A DNA stretch of 64,000 nucleotides, taken from NCBI GenBank assembly GCA_029721515.1, contig CM056561.1, forward strand, positions 4,550,001-4,614,000, in the 5' to 3' direction. The position numbers and the translations under genes were made by a program. This DNA comes from Synanceia verrucosa. Taxonomy: Eukaryota > Chordata > Actinopteri > Perciformes > Synanceiidae. This document shows, in pieces, positions 55,797 through 64,000 of the stretch. Numbering within the stretch: the first letter of the stretch is position 1; each line of letters begins with the position of its first letter. The notes under the pieces are model-generated. The model searched no databases and was not told where the DNA came from. It saw only the letters and a list, made by a program, of their open reading frames with translations.

Positions 55797-55829
<33 letters not shown>
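55797..55829. repeat. (AC)n microsatellite
   Basis: Thirty-three bases of AC repeat in the probable zbtb46 3' UTR. Confidence 0.95.
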
Positions 55830-55831
<2 letters not shown>

Positions 55832-56931
55832 GAGGGGAGGGAATGACTTCTCAAAAAGTTAAGAAAGCCACAAACATATTTTCAATAAATAGCTGTTAAA
55901 CAAAATAATATTACAATCTCTACGAATATCAAACTCAGAAATTTCAAGCACAATTTAGATCCTCTTTTTTTAACCTTAAAAAGCCAAAAACAAAGATAAA
56001 CCATGGAAAGAGGCTGCATATTCTGTGTTGAGAAGAATAACATTACTGGGAAAAGACAAAAAAAAAAACAAGAAAATAAAAATCAGTTTTGGACACAGAG
56101 GATGTGAGAGACGTCCTCAGGTCCTCTGAGCCAGAGTTCATAGTGTCGCTGTGGTGTTGTATAAACTCTGACATACTCTCTGTCCCCTTTTAAACTCCAA
56201 AAATCTCTATGTACACTAGTCAGATCTCCAGTATTTATTGGAATGGACTGATAGAAACCGCGTGGTAAACTTAAGCGAAGAAAAGATTAAGGACCCCACT
56301 GAAAAGGCGTAGGCGATATAAACAGCAATCTGCACAAAGATTCAGTGATTTCTATATCGTGATAACAGTCAAGAGGACATGAAGTATATCCTTAAAGGTA
56401 GGTGCGGTCACCGAGTTGTTTAGGTAAGTAAAGATCAGATCAAAAATGTAAACCACGGCTTCAGGGCTTTGATAGGAGTCAGTTGTCATTAAAGTGCAAG
56501 TCTGTGGCAGTAGGACTCTGCATCGACAGTGTGCCATCGGGCTGCCCGGTCCTCTGACACACGGAGCTTTGCAATAGATTCAGACTCTCCCTTTACTCGT
56601 AGAGAGACGCTCTCCACATTACATTACAGCCGAGGTGGGACCAAGACACCCCCACTCCTGGCTTTTTCCCTACTTTGTCAGTGATCCTTGGTTTCCATGG
56701 TGATTGTGATGGCAAACATACAAAGTTACAGTCTAGCGTCGGCCGTGTCCTTGGCAGCGTCCTCGTTGATTCCTGTTTTGACAAGAGTAGAAAGCTGCAG
56801 GCCTGAACCCTCAAGAAAGAGAAACACAAAAAAATACACTGCATCAGAAGTAAAGGAGGTAAGCAGAAAAAGCCTCGCACTCGAGCCATCCCTTCTTCTT
56901 CTTCTTCTATGGCAGTCAAGGTTGAGAATAG

Positions 56932-56960
56932 CGTGTGTGTGTGTGTGTGTGTGTGCGTGT
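56932..56960. repeat. (GT)n microsatellite
   Basis: GT repeat with one GC interruption, about 170 bases beyond the zbtb46 stop. Confidence 0.93.
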
Positions 56961-57130
56961 TACTCGTTGTGGTTTTTTAGATCATTGTCGCGCATCACCC
57001 TGCAGCTTTTCCATCCAGAGGAAGGCCTGTCCACGCTGGGACGAATGGGTAAAGACAGCAGAGGATTCTGCCCGAGAGATCGCAAGAGATCTGCAGAGAA
57101 TGGTCGACGAGCCGCTAGTGGGAGCGGGTT

Positions 57131-57565
57131 CTAGGAGATCCAGGCGAAGTCCCTCTCACTCCCATTCTGCTGCTCCCCCTCCTGTGCAGAGGAGTCGCTC
57201 TCCTCCTTCTCATTGTCCAGTGCTCTGTGCGGCTCGGTGGCGATCCCCGAGTCCTTCCACTTCCCTCCTTCCTCCTCCCCTTCTCCCATCATCTCCCCAT
57301 CCCCTTCCACCATCATCTCCTCCTCCCCGTCACCGTCGCACTCTGCCTGGTCATCGTGGAAACGGTCGCCGGGATACAGCTCCTCCTCTGGTGAGATGTC
57401 TCCACCGACCTCCCCGTTGTGGTCCAGCAGGGCGGCCATGCCCCGGCCGGAGCAGTCGGCGCAGACGCCGTGACGCCGCGAGCCGTGTTTGATTCCGACG
57501 CTGGCCGCCGACATGAACACTCGGCTGCACACTTTACACACATACTTCTTGTCTTTGCTGTGGAC
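57131..57565 (-). CDS. zbtb46: zbtb46 terminal coding exon (third finger, acidic tail)
   Basis: The minus-strand acceptor is CATGTCAACAG before GTCCACAGC; the TAG stop is the complement of 57131-57133. It encodes [32 protein letters not shown] and a 90-residue acidic tail. Confidence 0.93.
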   Translation of the reverse strand, partial: VHSKDKKYVCKVCSRVFMSAASVGIKHGSRRHGVCADCSGRGMAALLDHNGEVGGDISPEEELYPGDRFHDDQAECDGDGEEEMMVEGDGEMMGEGEEEGGKWKDSGIATEPHRALDNEKEESDSSAQEGEQQNGSERDFAWIS

Positions 57566-57823
57566 CTGTTGACATGGAAACACATCACATCAACATTGTG
57601 TGATTTTACCACACGGCCTCCTGCTGTTGGCGGCTGGCTGCACTCACCAGGGTGTGCCTCTTCATGTGCTCCCGTCTGGTGAACTTCTTGCCGCAGATCT
57701 CACAGGGGTAGGGCCTCTCGCCAGTGTGGGAGCGCATGTGCCTCTTCAGGATACACTGGTGCATAGCCGAGAAGCTGCAGTAGGGGCACTTGAACTTTTT
57801 ACGGATCACCGTGAAGTCGTTCA
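57131..57823 (-). CDS. zbtb46: zbtb46 (partial): C-terminal zinc fingers and acidic tail, last two coding exons
   Basis: The minus-strand exons 57648-57823 and 57131-57565 join in phase 0 and encode the last 202 or so residues. Fingers are [20 protein letters not shown] (C2H2), [20 protein letters not shown] (C2H2) and [20 protein letters not shown] (with HGSRRH), followed by [12 protein letters not shown], an Asp/Glu-rich tail and DFAWIS at the stop. This is nearly identical to human ZBTB46 (ending DFAWLS). ZBTB10 differs at many finger positions and lacks the DFAW(L/I)S end. ZBTB46 is a BTB zinc-finger transcriptional repressor known from classical dendritic cells and endothelium. The BTB exon is not present before 57823 in minus-strand order within the window, so it lies beyond 64000. 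The exon at 57823 begins TG, so its upstream partner must end in phase 1. Confidence 0.92.
57648..57823 (-). CDS. zbtb46: zbtb46 penultimate coding exon (two C2H2 fingers)
   Basis: The minus-strand acceptor is TGTTCCCACAG before TGAACGACTTC; the donor is CTG|GTGAGT. It encodes [17 protein letters not shown] to HMKRHTL; human ZBTB46 has [17 protein letters not shown]. Confidence 0.93.
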
Positions 57824-60207
57824 CTGTGGGAACACAAGGAGGGAGAGGGAAAAAAAGATTAGCCTCGACCGGAGCTCTTTTAAATAAACCAAGACGTCAC
57901 TTTTCAGTTATTGCATTTAATTAGTGGCATGGTCTAGAAATGTACCATCAATTCCCATGGCCACCCCAATCCCAGTCAAAGCTACAGTTGCCCTGGCAAC
58001 AGCTCTTCCTCCATACTAAAGCAATAAAGGCAAAGAGATACTATAAACACGACACACAACAGTCAGTCTGCCTTAGTTGCTCTAGAGGGTCTCTGCTATG
58101 GACAGAAAACACAGACAGAGACAAACACAGACAAGGGGAAGGCTGAGGGTTGGCAAATTGAAGGACACACACAAAGGAAATTAAACTATACATTAATGTT
58201 AACACCACGGCCCAATCTAGTGCAGGTCTGCTAAGTGAATTATCTAAGGTCTGGACTTAAATGGCAGCTAAGCCGGGTGATGTGCGTCTGTATGAATATG
58301 AAACTGTATGACCATGAGAGATGAGGACTGGATTTATGGGCACGAAACACATCTACTGTACATAAAGGAGGAAGGACAAACACAGCTCAGGGTAATAAGC
58401 TTTAAAGTAAGACCATATAATTACCTCCATCTCGACTTCTGCTCTGATTTAACAGTCAACGAAAACAAAAACATGCAAGTACATGTCAACTGCACAACAG
58501 GTTTGAGAGTCACATTTTTTTATGAGCATCGAGTTAAACTGCAAACCAAAGAAAAGGATATCTGTGATCATGTGAATGACGTGCCACACATAAAAACCAC
58601 AGAGAGGTTTTAAAGTTTCTTCCATCACAGTTTAATCACAGCATGAAAACTACAAGCGTTCTGTTTAGAAAAGTACAGATCTGTGTACAGTACATGGGTT
58701 GTTCTTTTTTCAATCTAGAGTAAAATATATTTTAATATTTACAATTCAAACTTTAAAAAGCCACACATTCTCCTGAATGCCTCTGCAGATTTCCTGGTTA
58801 GTTCCTGACTTTCCTGATCTGATGAGCTACCTGAGAGATGGGCTTGTGTCAGAAAGGATTGGCATTTGGGAGTTCCCTCTTAAAAAGAGATATAAAGAGA
58901 CCCAATAAACACCAGTTCTGTGTTTACTGAGCTCATAGAAATCACTGCTCTATGTGTTGGTGGACGTCTTGTCCTTGAGTATGGTTCTTCCAGTATGAGC
59001 AACACACAATAACCCTTTTCATATCAGGAAAATATCTCGGTTTATAGTTTGCAGGCGTGCTGTAAACTCAAAGGAGGAAATTTTGGCAGAAATTGGTGTG
59101 AATTTACATTAGCAATGATTCTGAAGCCAGTGTTCATGCTGATTCCAATATCACCCTCCTCCTCCTCCTCCGTCCTCTTCTGCATTGTCCCCACTTGCCT
59201 CACAACCACCACCATTATCTGTCTGCAGCAGTGACATCACTAAGCTCGTCTGGTTTGAGGGGCATCTGCCCCCTCGCTCCCCACTTCCTCTTAAGATGAA
59301 AAGGTCAGAGGTTAAGAGGGGCCGGAGCCGTGAAGGACCAATTACTGTCCAGCTAGAAGACTTACAGATCTGGAGCAGAGATGGACGGAGAGAAAATGAC
59401 ACCACCCAACCCCCATCTGAGCCACTGCTCTATTGTTTTAGCTGGCTTTGTCTTGTTCGGCACATCCCCTCCATCTGCACTGATCTGACAGCACTGACTG
59501 AAGGTAATCATGTCACAAGACAAGCCTCTACACGTCCACTATAGATGAAGACACAGTGACTTTATTTTCCCTTTGACTTCTACACGAAAAAACTGCTTTC
59601 TTTAAAAAAAATCAATTAGTTTTTATTATATTTTGTAATATCTCTTGAGGTGCATAACCACTGATATAAATAATCAGATTTGGGGTCTTTATTCTGCAGC
59701 AATTCTGCAAAGTTCCTGCAGGTGGTGTGGTTGTGTGGGCTGTGAGTCTCAGTGAAGCCTGACAGGCTTTGTGCCGTGATGCAGGGGTGGACACAAAGAT
59801 AAAGATCTCTCTGCCTAAAAAGGAGAGAGGAGTTCAGTCAGACCAGACTGGCGACACAGAGCCAGACAAGTGGTTCAGGTCTGGGAGGAGGAAAGACGCC
59901 CCACCATCTCTTGACACGGCAACAGGAAGTTATTCACCTGCTAGTGGGTCCAATCAGTGCACACTATTCAACTTCAAGGTGACTTAGAAATGTAATACTT
60001 AGTGGTTTACACAAACCAGATTTTGCATAGTAAGGGTGCATTATTAAAAAAATATTCTGGTTGTAAAAAACAAAGCTTCCCCAGGTATTTATAATCATGT
60101 CAATAAATATTTGATTTTATAGGATTTTAATGGGATTCTTGTCTGTGCAGTGACGGCACACAGCGTTTTTGGCATGAACGCGCTGAATGTGCGTACGTAA
60201 GCCTGGC
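57824..60207 (-). other. zbtb46: zbtb46 intron segment between the zinc-finger exons and exon c
   Basis: No coding exon, BTB domain or recurring repeat is visible; a (TCC)n patch lies near 59155-59170. If exon c is an alternative last exon, its 3' UTR would occupy the right part (below 60207). Confidence 0.55.
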
Positions 60208-60962
60208 TCAGTTTTCTACATTGATACTAAGATCACGACTGTCAACTTTCATCTCCTGAGAAAACCGCCACAGTGAATCTATAACCCCACCCTGAGACAT
60301 TTCCACGCCAGAGCTGCCTCCCAGCAGAGCTCCTGGCCCCGACCCCACCTGGCAGCACACTTTCACATGTGTCGCCAGGTTTTTCTGGGTACTAAACGCC
60401 TTGGCGCACGCCGGGCAGGTGTGCCCTCTCTCCTTGGAGTGCACGGAGGACAGGTGCCTGTGCAGGTCTGTGCGGTCTCTGAAGTGTTTCAGACAGTAAA
60501 CGCACTGCATCAGTTTCTTCTTGAAGTGGATGGTCTTCTCGTGGCGGTCTGCGTTGGATTTGAGGGTGAAGCTGGCGGGGCACTGGGAGCAGAGGTAGCG
60601 TGATGGTGCAGGATCAGCCACAGCGGGGCGATAGAGGGACTGATGGAGGTGGAGAGGCTGCTGATGATGGGACTGGGCAGGTTGGTGGTGCGGACCCCGC
60701 ATGCTCGGCCAGTCCAGGGACAAGGCCATCAGAGACAGGGTGTGGCGGTACTCGTGTTCCCTGAGATGCTCCAGGCTGCTGAACAGCCGTTTGCACAGGG
60801 AGCAGGAGAACCCCTGTGAGGGCCAGGCATCAGGCTTCCAGCACCCAGCTTCTTCGCCCAGCACCATCAGCCCTTTGGTCCCTCTGTCAGCCACAGGCAC
60901 AGTCGAGCCACCAGCACAGACCTCATCGCCCATCTGATCCGTCTCGACAGGAGACTGGTCAC
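60208..60962 (-). CDS. exon c: terminal exon with four zinc fingers
   Basis: The acceptor CTTCTCGCCTTGGTAG precedes GTGACCAG on the minus strand; the TGA stop is the complement of 60208-60210. It encodes FSCSLCKRLFSSLEHLREHE, YLCSQCPASFTLKSNADRHE, MQCVYCLKHFRDRTDLHRHL and HTCPACAKAFSTQKNLATHV. After the last finger a 48-residue tail ends SINVEN. Confidence 0.8.
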
Positions 60963-61635
60963 CTACCAAGGCGAGAAGAAAAGTGAAAGTGAGAGAGAGA
61001 AATAGATAAAAGGCACAAACTCTAATCGATTTATCATGACATGCCACACTTCTATCCACCATACCTGAGCTGCACTCCTTCCTGTCTTCCTTGTCTTTCA
61101 CGCCTTCCTGTAAGCACAAAATGTCCCGTTATGACAACACACACACGTATTCAGTCTGTATGGATTGTCTGGGCATGCAGGAGGACGGCAGGTGAGACAA
61201 GCTGTGCTGACAACCTTTTTCACACATGAGAAACAAAGAGGCATGAGAGAAGTAAAAAAAAAAGCAAATAACACATATAAGAATGATTTAAAGACAGATA
61301 ATTTGCAAGCGAGCACAGAAAAAGGAAAGCGCTGACAGTTTGTGGATGCTGGAGACTTCCTGTGAGACGCAGAATGGGCAGTTAGCTTGATCTACAGTAT
61401 TAATAAGATTATCTGCCTGATACAGCAAGGTGCAACAAACACCTCTCACCTCATCTACATCCCATCTAAACTCCCATCTACTCCATGCTGCTGTCATTCC
61501 CTCACCCCCTACACTCCTCCTCCTCCTCTCTAGGAACAGAACACCATGCACTGGGCAAACAGATGGCTTGTCCGCAGAGATAGGGAGGCTTGTTGGGAAG
61601 CAGGTCCACTGAAATCAAATGCTGCTCCTAAAACG

Positions 61636-61681
<46 letters not shown>

Positions 61682-62577
61682 CTGGCATCAAACTCACATC
61701 CACACATGCTCATACTGCCATGCTCACACACACACGCCCCCACACTCATTCACACACACACATAACAGAGCAAACAATTTCCTGGGCTGCGAGAGCAAAC
61801 CTCTCATTGTCTACTTGTATTGATTCTACTCAGTCTCATCTCACTACCTGGCCCGTTATCTGCCATCTCCATTGTGACCAGATGTGTCGTCGCTAATGTG
61901 ACCACTACAAACTACGTTAGCGCTAATGCTGAGCAAAGCATTCGGGGTCTGGCTATATTAAAAAATAAAAGATGATATGAAAAGAGGGAGACAAGGGTGA
62001 AGAATTGGAAATGTGAGAGGAAGAGAAAGCAAACAAAGCGTCCAGAAGGAAATAACGGTGTAGCAGGAAATGTGCCAGAGAGGGGTTGAGCGGAGACTTT
62101 CCAATGATGATTAATAAGACCCACAATCCCTCCCACCATGTTAACGGTCACTTCCTATTCCCCGTTGCCTCAACCCCCCTCAAGTGTTAGCAGAAACTCC
62201 AAACTTCTATCCGGGTGGAGGAGCCTGAGCCAGGCTCTGTGTGCTTACCTCAGGCAAGGTGGAGGGCTCCGGGCCCTCGGGGGCCTCTTCCACTTCCATG
62301 TCCAACCCTTTTGAGCGTAGCTGGGGTGCCCCAGCCTGCAGACCGGGGGCCTCCAGGGGCCGAGGCTCAGAGGGGTGCAGTGGCGTGGGTGGAGTGGTTG
62401 GGCAGTATGATGATGATGGCAGTGGTGATGATGGTGGATGTTGAGGAGGAAGAAGAAGAAGAGGCAGAGGAGCAGGAGTAGGAGGAGGAGGAGAGGAACC
62501 AGCCCCCTGTTTGTTATGAATAGTGGCCCCCGTGGCCCCTGGCCGGAGCGTGCTGCAGTAGTTGTTGGAGCGGAGCC
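60208..62577 (-). CDS. four-zinc-finger cassette inside zbtb46 (exons a, b, c): alternative zbtb46 terminus or nested gene
   Basis: The minus-strand exons a (62249-62577), b (61065-61107) and c (60208-60962) have good splice sites and consistent phases. Exon a encodes a Pro-rich low-complexity stretch ending GLDMEVEEAPEGPEPSTLPE; b encodes EGVKDKEDRKECSS; c encodes fingers with C85/C88/H101/H105, C156/C159/H172/H177, C185/C188/H201/H206 and a C2HC finger C214/C217/H230/C234, then a stop. Numbers count from the internal ATG at 62299, which has a good context (GACATGG) and would give a 282-aa protein. Linkers are not the TGEKP type. I do not recognise the family. Exon a enters in phase 1, exactly as the zbtb46 exon at 57823 does, so a zbtb46 BTB exon could splice into it. 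Alternatively it is a separate nested gene starting at 62299. Confidence 0.65.
61065..61107 (-). CDS. exon b: 43-nt exon
   Basis: The acceptor TTTTGTGCTTACAG and donor CAG|GTATGG on the minus strand flank GAAGGCGTGAAAGACAAGG. Phase 0 in, phase 1 out, so it can join exon c (G|GT) or the zbtb46 exon at 57823 (G|TG) in frame. Confidence 0.6.
61108..62248 (-). other. intron between exons a and b
   Basis: Contains the (CA)n tract at 61638-61678 and no other recognised feature. Confidence 0.5.
61638..61678. repeat. (CA)n microsatellite
   Basis: Forty-one bases of CA repeat. Confidence 0.97.
62249..62577 (-). CDS. exon a: Pro-rich coding exon
   Basis: The acceptor TTTCCTGTGCTCCTCAG and donor GAG|GTAAGC on the minus strand; 329 nt, phase 1 in, phase 0 out. 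The frame forced by exons b and c is open throughout and low in complexity (Pro/Ser/Leu). Confidence 0.55.
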
Positions 62578-63853
62578 CTGAGGAGCACAGGAAACGAGTC
62601 TCACCCACCCACTCACGTACAACTGCAACTCTGCTAGCAGCTGGCCACCAGAACACAACGGCAGAGAGTGGGCAGGGGGGCACAGAGAGGCTGCCAGAGC
62701 TGCACTATCAAACACTACGGAGAGGGGGAGGAAGAAAAACTCTGAAGTTTCACTTTCCACCAGCCGAGGGGAAAGGGTTAGGGCTTCTCTTCTCTCTTTC
62801 TCTCTGCTTCTTTCGCTCCTCTGCTCTCCTTCTCCTTCCACCCACATGCATGCACAGAGGATGGCAGCCTGTGTGTGTGTGTGTTTTGTGAGAGAGTAAA
62901 ATGCATATAAGGAGAAGGCTTGAGGATCCTCTGTAGCGTGGAGGGAGATTGTTTTGGACAGGAGCCATCTTGTAGCTCAAGTGAAGACTTTTTGTACAGG
63001 CAGGGGTAAAGGACGACTGCATCGACCATGTAAGATGTTTACCGGCATCAAGTTAAGGCGCTGTGGATGAAGAATTTCTTAAAAGAGCCTTTAGCTCTCT
63101 ATTCACACAGAAGCACATTAATATCACCATTAGCTGGTCTCTTGTTCTTGTGCATAATATGAATGAGAAAGTAATGCATTGCAAGTTATTCTGGATTGTC
63201 TGTGTGTGTGTGTGTGTGTGTGTGTGGGCAGCGTTTTGGGGAATGTCTCCAGAGTTATGCGGTGGGTTAGCCATTCATTGCCCTCCTCTGCACAACGGAC
63301 AGAGTCACACAACCATAAGACTCGAACGTGGACGGATTCCTGGAATGTTACAGTACCGCGCCCGACACTCCTCTCTCCCACTAACCGAGAACACACACAA
63401 ATGCTTTCCTCCCCATCTCCTCTTCCCTACCCCCGGCAGTGACGGGAGGAACCTTACTAAGGGAGGAGGCAGAGTAACGAGACGAGCTACAGGTGTGAAG
63501 AAGCAGCTCATTAACAAACAGCGGACACTTCTTTTTGGGGAACGACTAGACGACTGGGTTCAAGCTTCTCGATGAATTCCAACCTTCATTTTTTCTGCAA
63601 TCTTGTTTCACTTGAGTTCAGTAATCAGTTGTGTTTGACAAGCTGCAAAGACACACATTAAACACATTAATGTGGAGTAACTGAAGTACTTAAACCCATA
63701 ACAGCGGTGGAGGAACCTGTGTCCTCTCCTCCACCCAGCAAGGTCAGCACCTATTAGGTCTGTTTAGGTTTAGGCTTTAGGACTTTAAGACTGTCAGAAA
63801 AAACACTAAGTGATGCATTTAGGGATTAGCAATAACATTTGGATAGTTTTACT
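62578..63853 (-). other. zbtb46 intron (or upstream region of the nested gene)
   Basis: No BTB-domain exon can be seen. A (TG)n tract lies at 63199-63226. ORFs on both strands here lack splice or family support. If the a-b-c gene is independent, its promoter and 5' UTR would be in this stretch, but no clear CpG island or core motif was seen. Confidence 0.45.
63199..63226. repeat. (TG)n microsatellite
   Basis: Twenty-eight bases of TG repeat. Confidence 0.95.
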
Positions 63854-64000
63854 TTAACTCTTTGAGTGCCAATGACCGCCATTTGTACATCATTTAAACT
63901 CCAACGCTTGAGTGCCATGAATGTGTATAAACGTCAAAGTGGTTTTTCGTCAGCAGGGACAGCCTGTAATAGTGGGGCTTCTGGGATTTGTAGTCGGGAC
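63854..64000 (+). mobile_element. R1 piggyBac-like MITE, copy G (cut by the window edge)
   Basis: Left end TTAACTCTTTGAGTGCCA, a second GCTTGAGTGCCATGAATG block as in copies A and E, then GGGCTTCTGGGATTTGTAGT as in copy D. Confidence 0.85.

Larger units (their letters stand above)
53556..57130 (-). other. zbtb46: probable zbtb46 3' UTR
   Basis: About 3.6 kb of AT-rich sequence on the 3' side of the zbtb46 stop, free of R1-R5 copies. A minus-strand AATAAA (complement of 53576-53581) probably ends it. It contains CA repeats at 55797-55829 and 56932-56960. The extent is inferred. Confidence 0.5.

Noticed and set aside
53556..57130. Search for further coding exons downstream of zbtb46
   Set aside because: Short AT-rich ORFs only, with no splice-consistent or conserved coding signal.
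56935..57492. 185-codon plus-strand ORF
   Set aside because: Shadow of the acidic zbtb46 terminal exon read antisense; Ser/Pro/Arg-rich from complementing Glu/Asp codons.
57131..57823. Calling the minus-strand gene zbtb10
   Set aside because: The fingers and the C-terminal DFAWIS match ZBTB46; ZBTB10 differs in the finger sequence and tail.

Overview
The window is vertebrate nuclear DNA, most likely from a teleost fish. Genes are split into short exons with canonical GT/AG introns, one intron exceeds 20 kb, dinucleotide microsatellites are abundant, and there are many copies of short non-autonomous DNA transposons and a tRNA-derived SINE of the kind common in ray-finned fish. No prokaryotic, viral or organellar gene was seen. 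Most open reading frames longer than 60 codons are shadows or chance frames; the real coding exons were found by matching splice sites, phases and protein families.

Layout. (1) 882-9834, plus strand: an eight-exon transmembrane adaptor gene, predicted 557 aa, best read as lime1 (Lck-interacting transmembrane adaptor, LIME/PAG family), with a likely 2.8 kb 3' UTR ending near 12.6 kb. (2) 13882-47539, plus strand: a nine-exon gene, predicted 531 aa, of the SLC2A4RG/ZNF395/ZNF704 family, called slc2a4rg. It has a CCAAT/GC-box promoter, a 20 kb second intron full of repeats, and a long 3' UTR that may reach 53.1 kb. (3) 53.56-57.82 kb, minus strand: the last two coding exons and 3' UTR of zbtb46; its BTB exon lies beyond the right edge. 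(4) 60.2-62.6 kb, minus strand: three further exons (called a, b, c here) encoding four zinc fingers of a different kind. They sit inside the zbtb46 gene and are phase-compatible with it.

The order lime1 - slc2a4rg - zbtb46 matches human 20q13.33 (LIME1, SLC2A4RG, ZBTB46). The paralogous trio PAG1 - ZNF704 - ZBTB10 on human 8q21 suggests an ancient block duplication. slc2a4rg and zbtb46 converge tail to tail; lime1 and slc2a4rg are head to tail. The genes do not form a pathway: one is a membrane signalling adaptor and the other two are nuclear DNA-binding proteins.

Repeats. At least five interspersed families recur and are named R1-R5. R1 is a TTAA-flanked, piggyBac-like MITE family with seven copies. 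R2 begins CAGGGTTCC (hAT-like, five copies). R3 and R4 are AT-rich families rich in ATCG/GATA palindromes. R5 ends in an ATAATTATCGTGCAGCCC-type terminus. Single elements include a hAT-like MITE with an imperfect 8-bp target duplication and a TTAAAGGG-ended element. The strongest lead is the extra zinc-finger cassette inside zbtb46. Other notable structures are a filled/empty TTAA site pair, a perfect 34-bp hairpin, and a direct repeat bracketing the slc2a4rg promoter.
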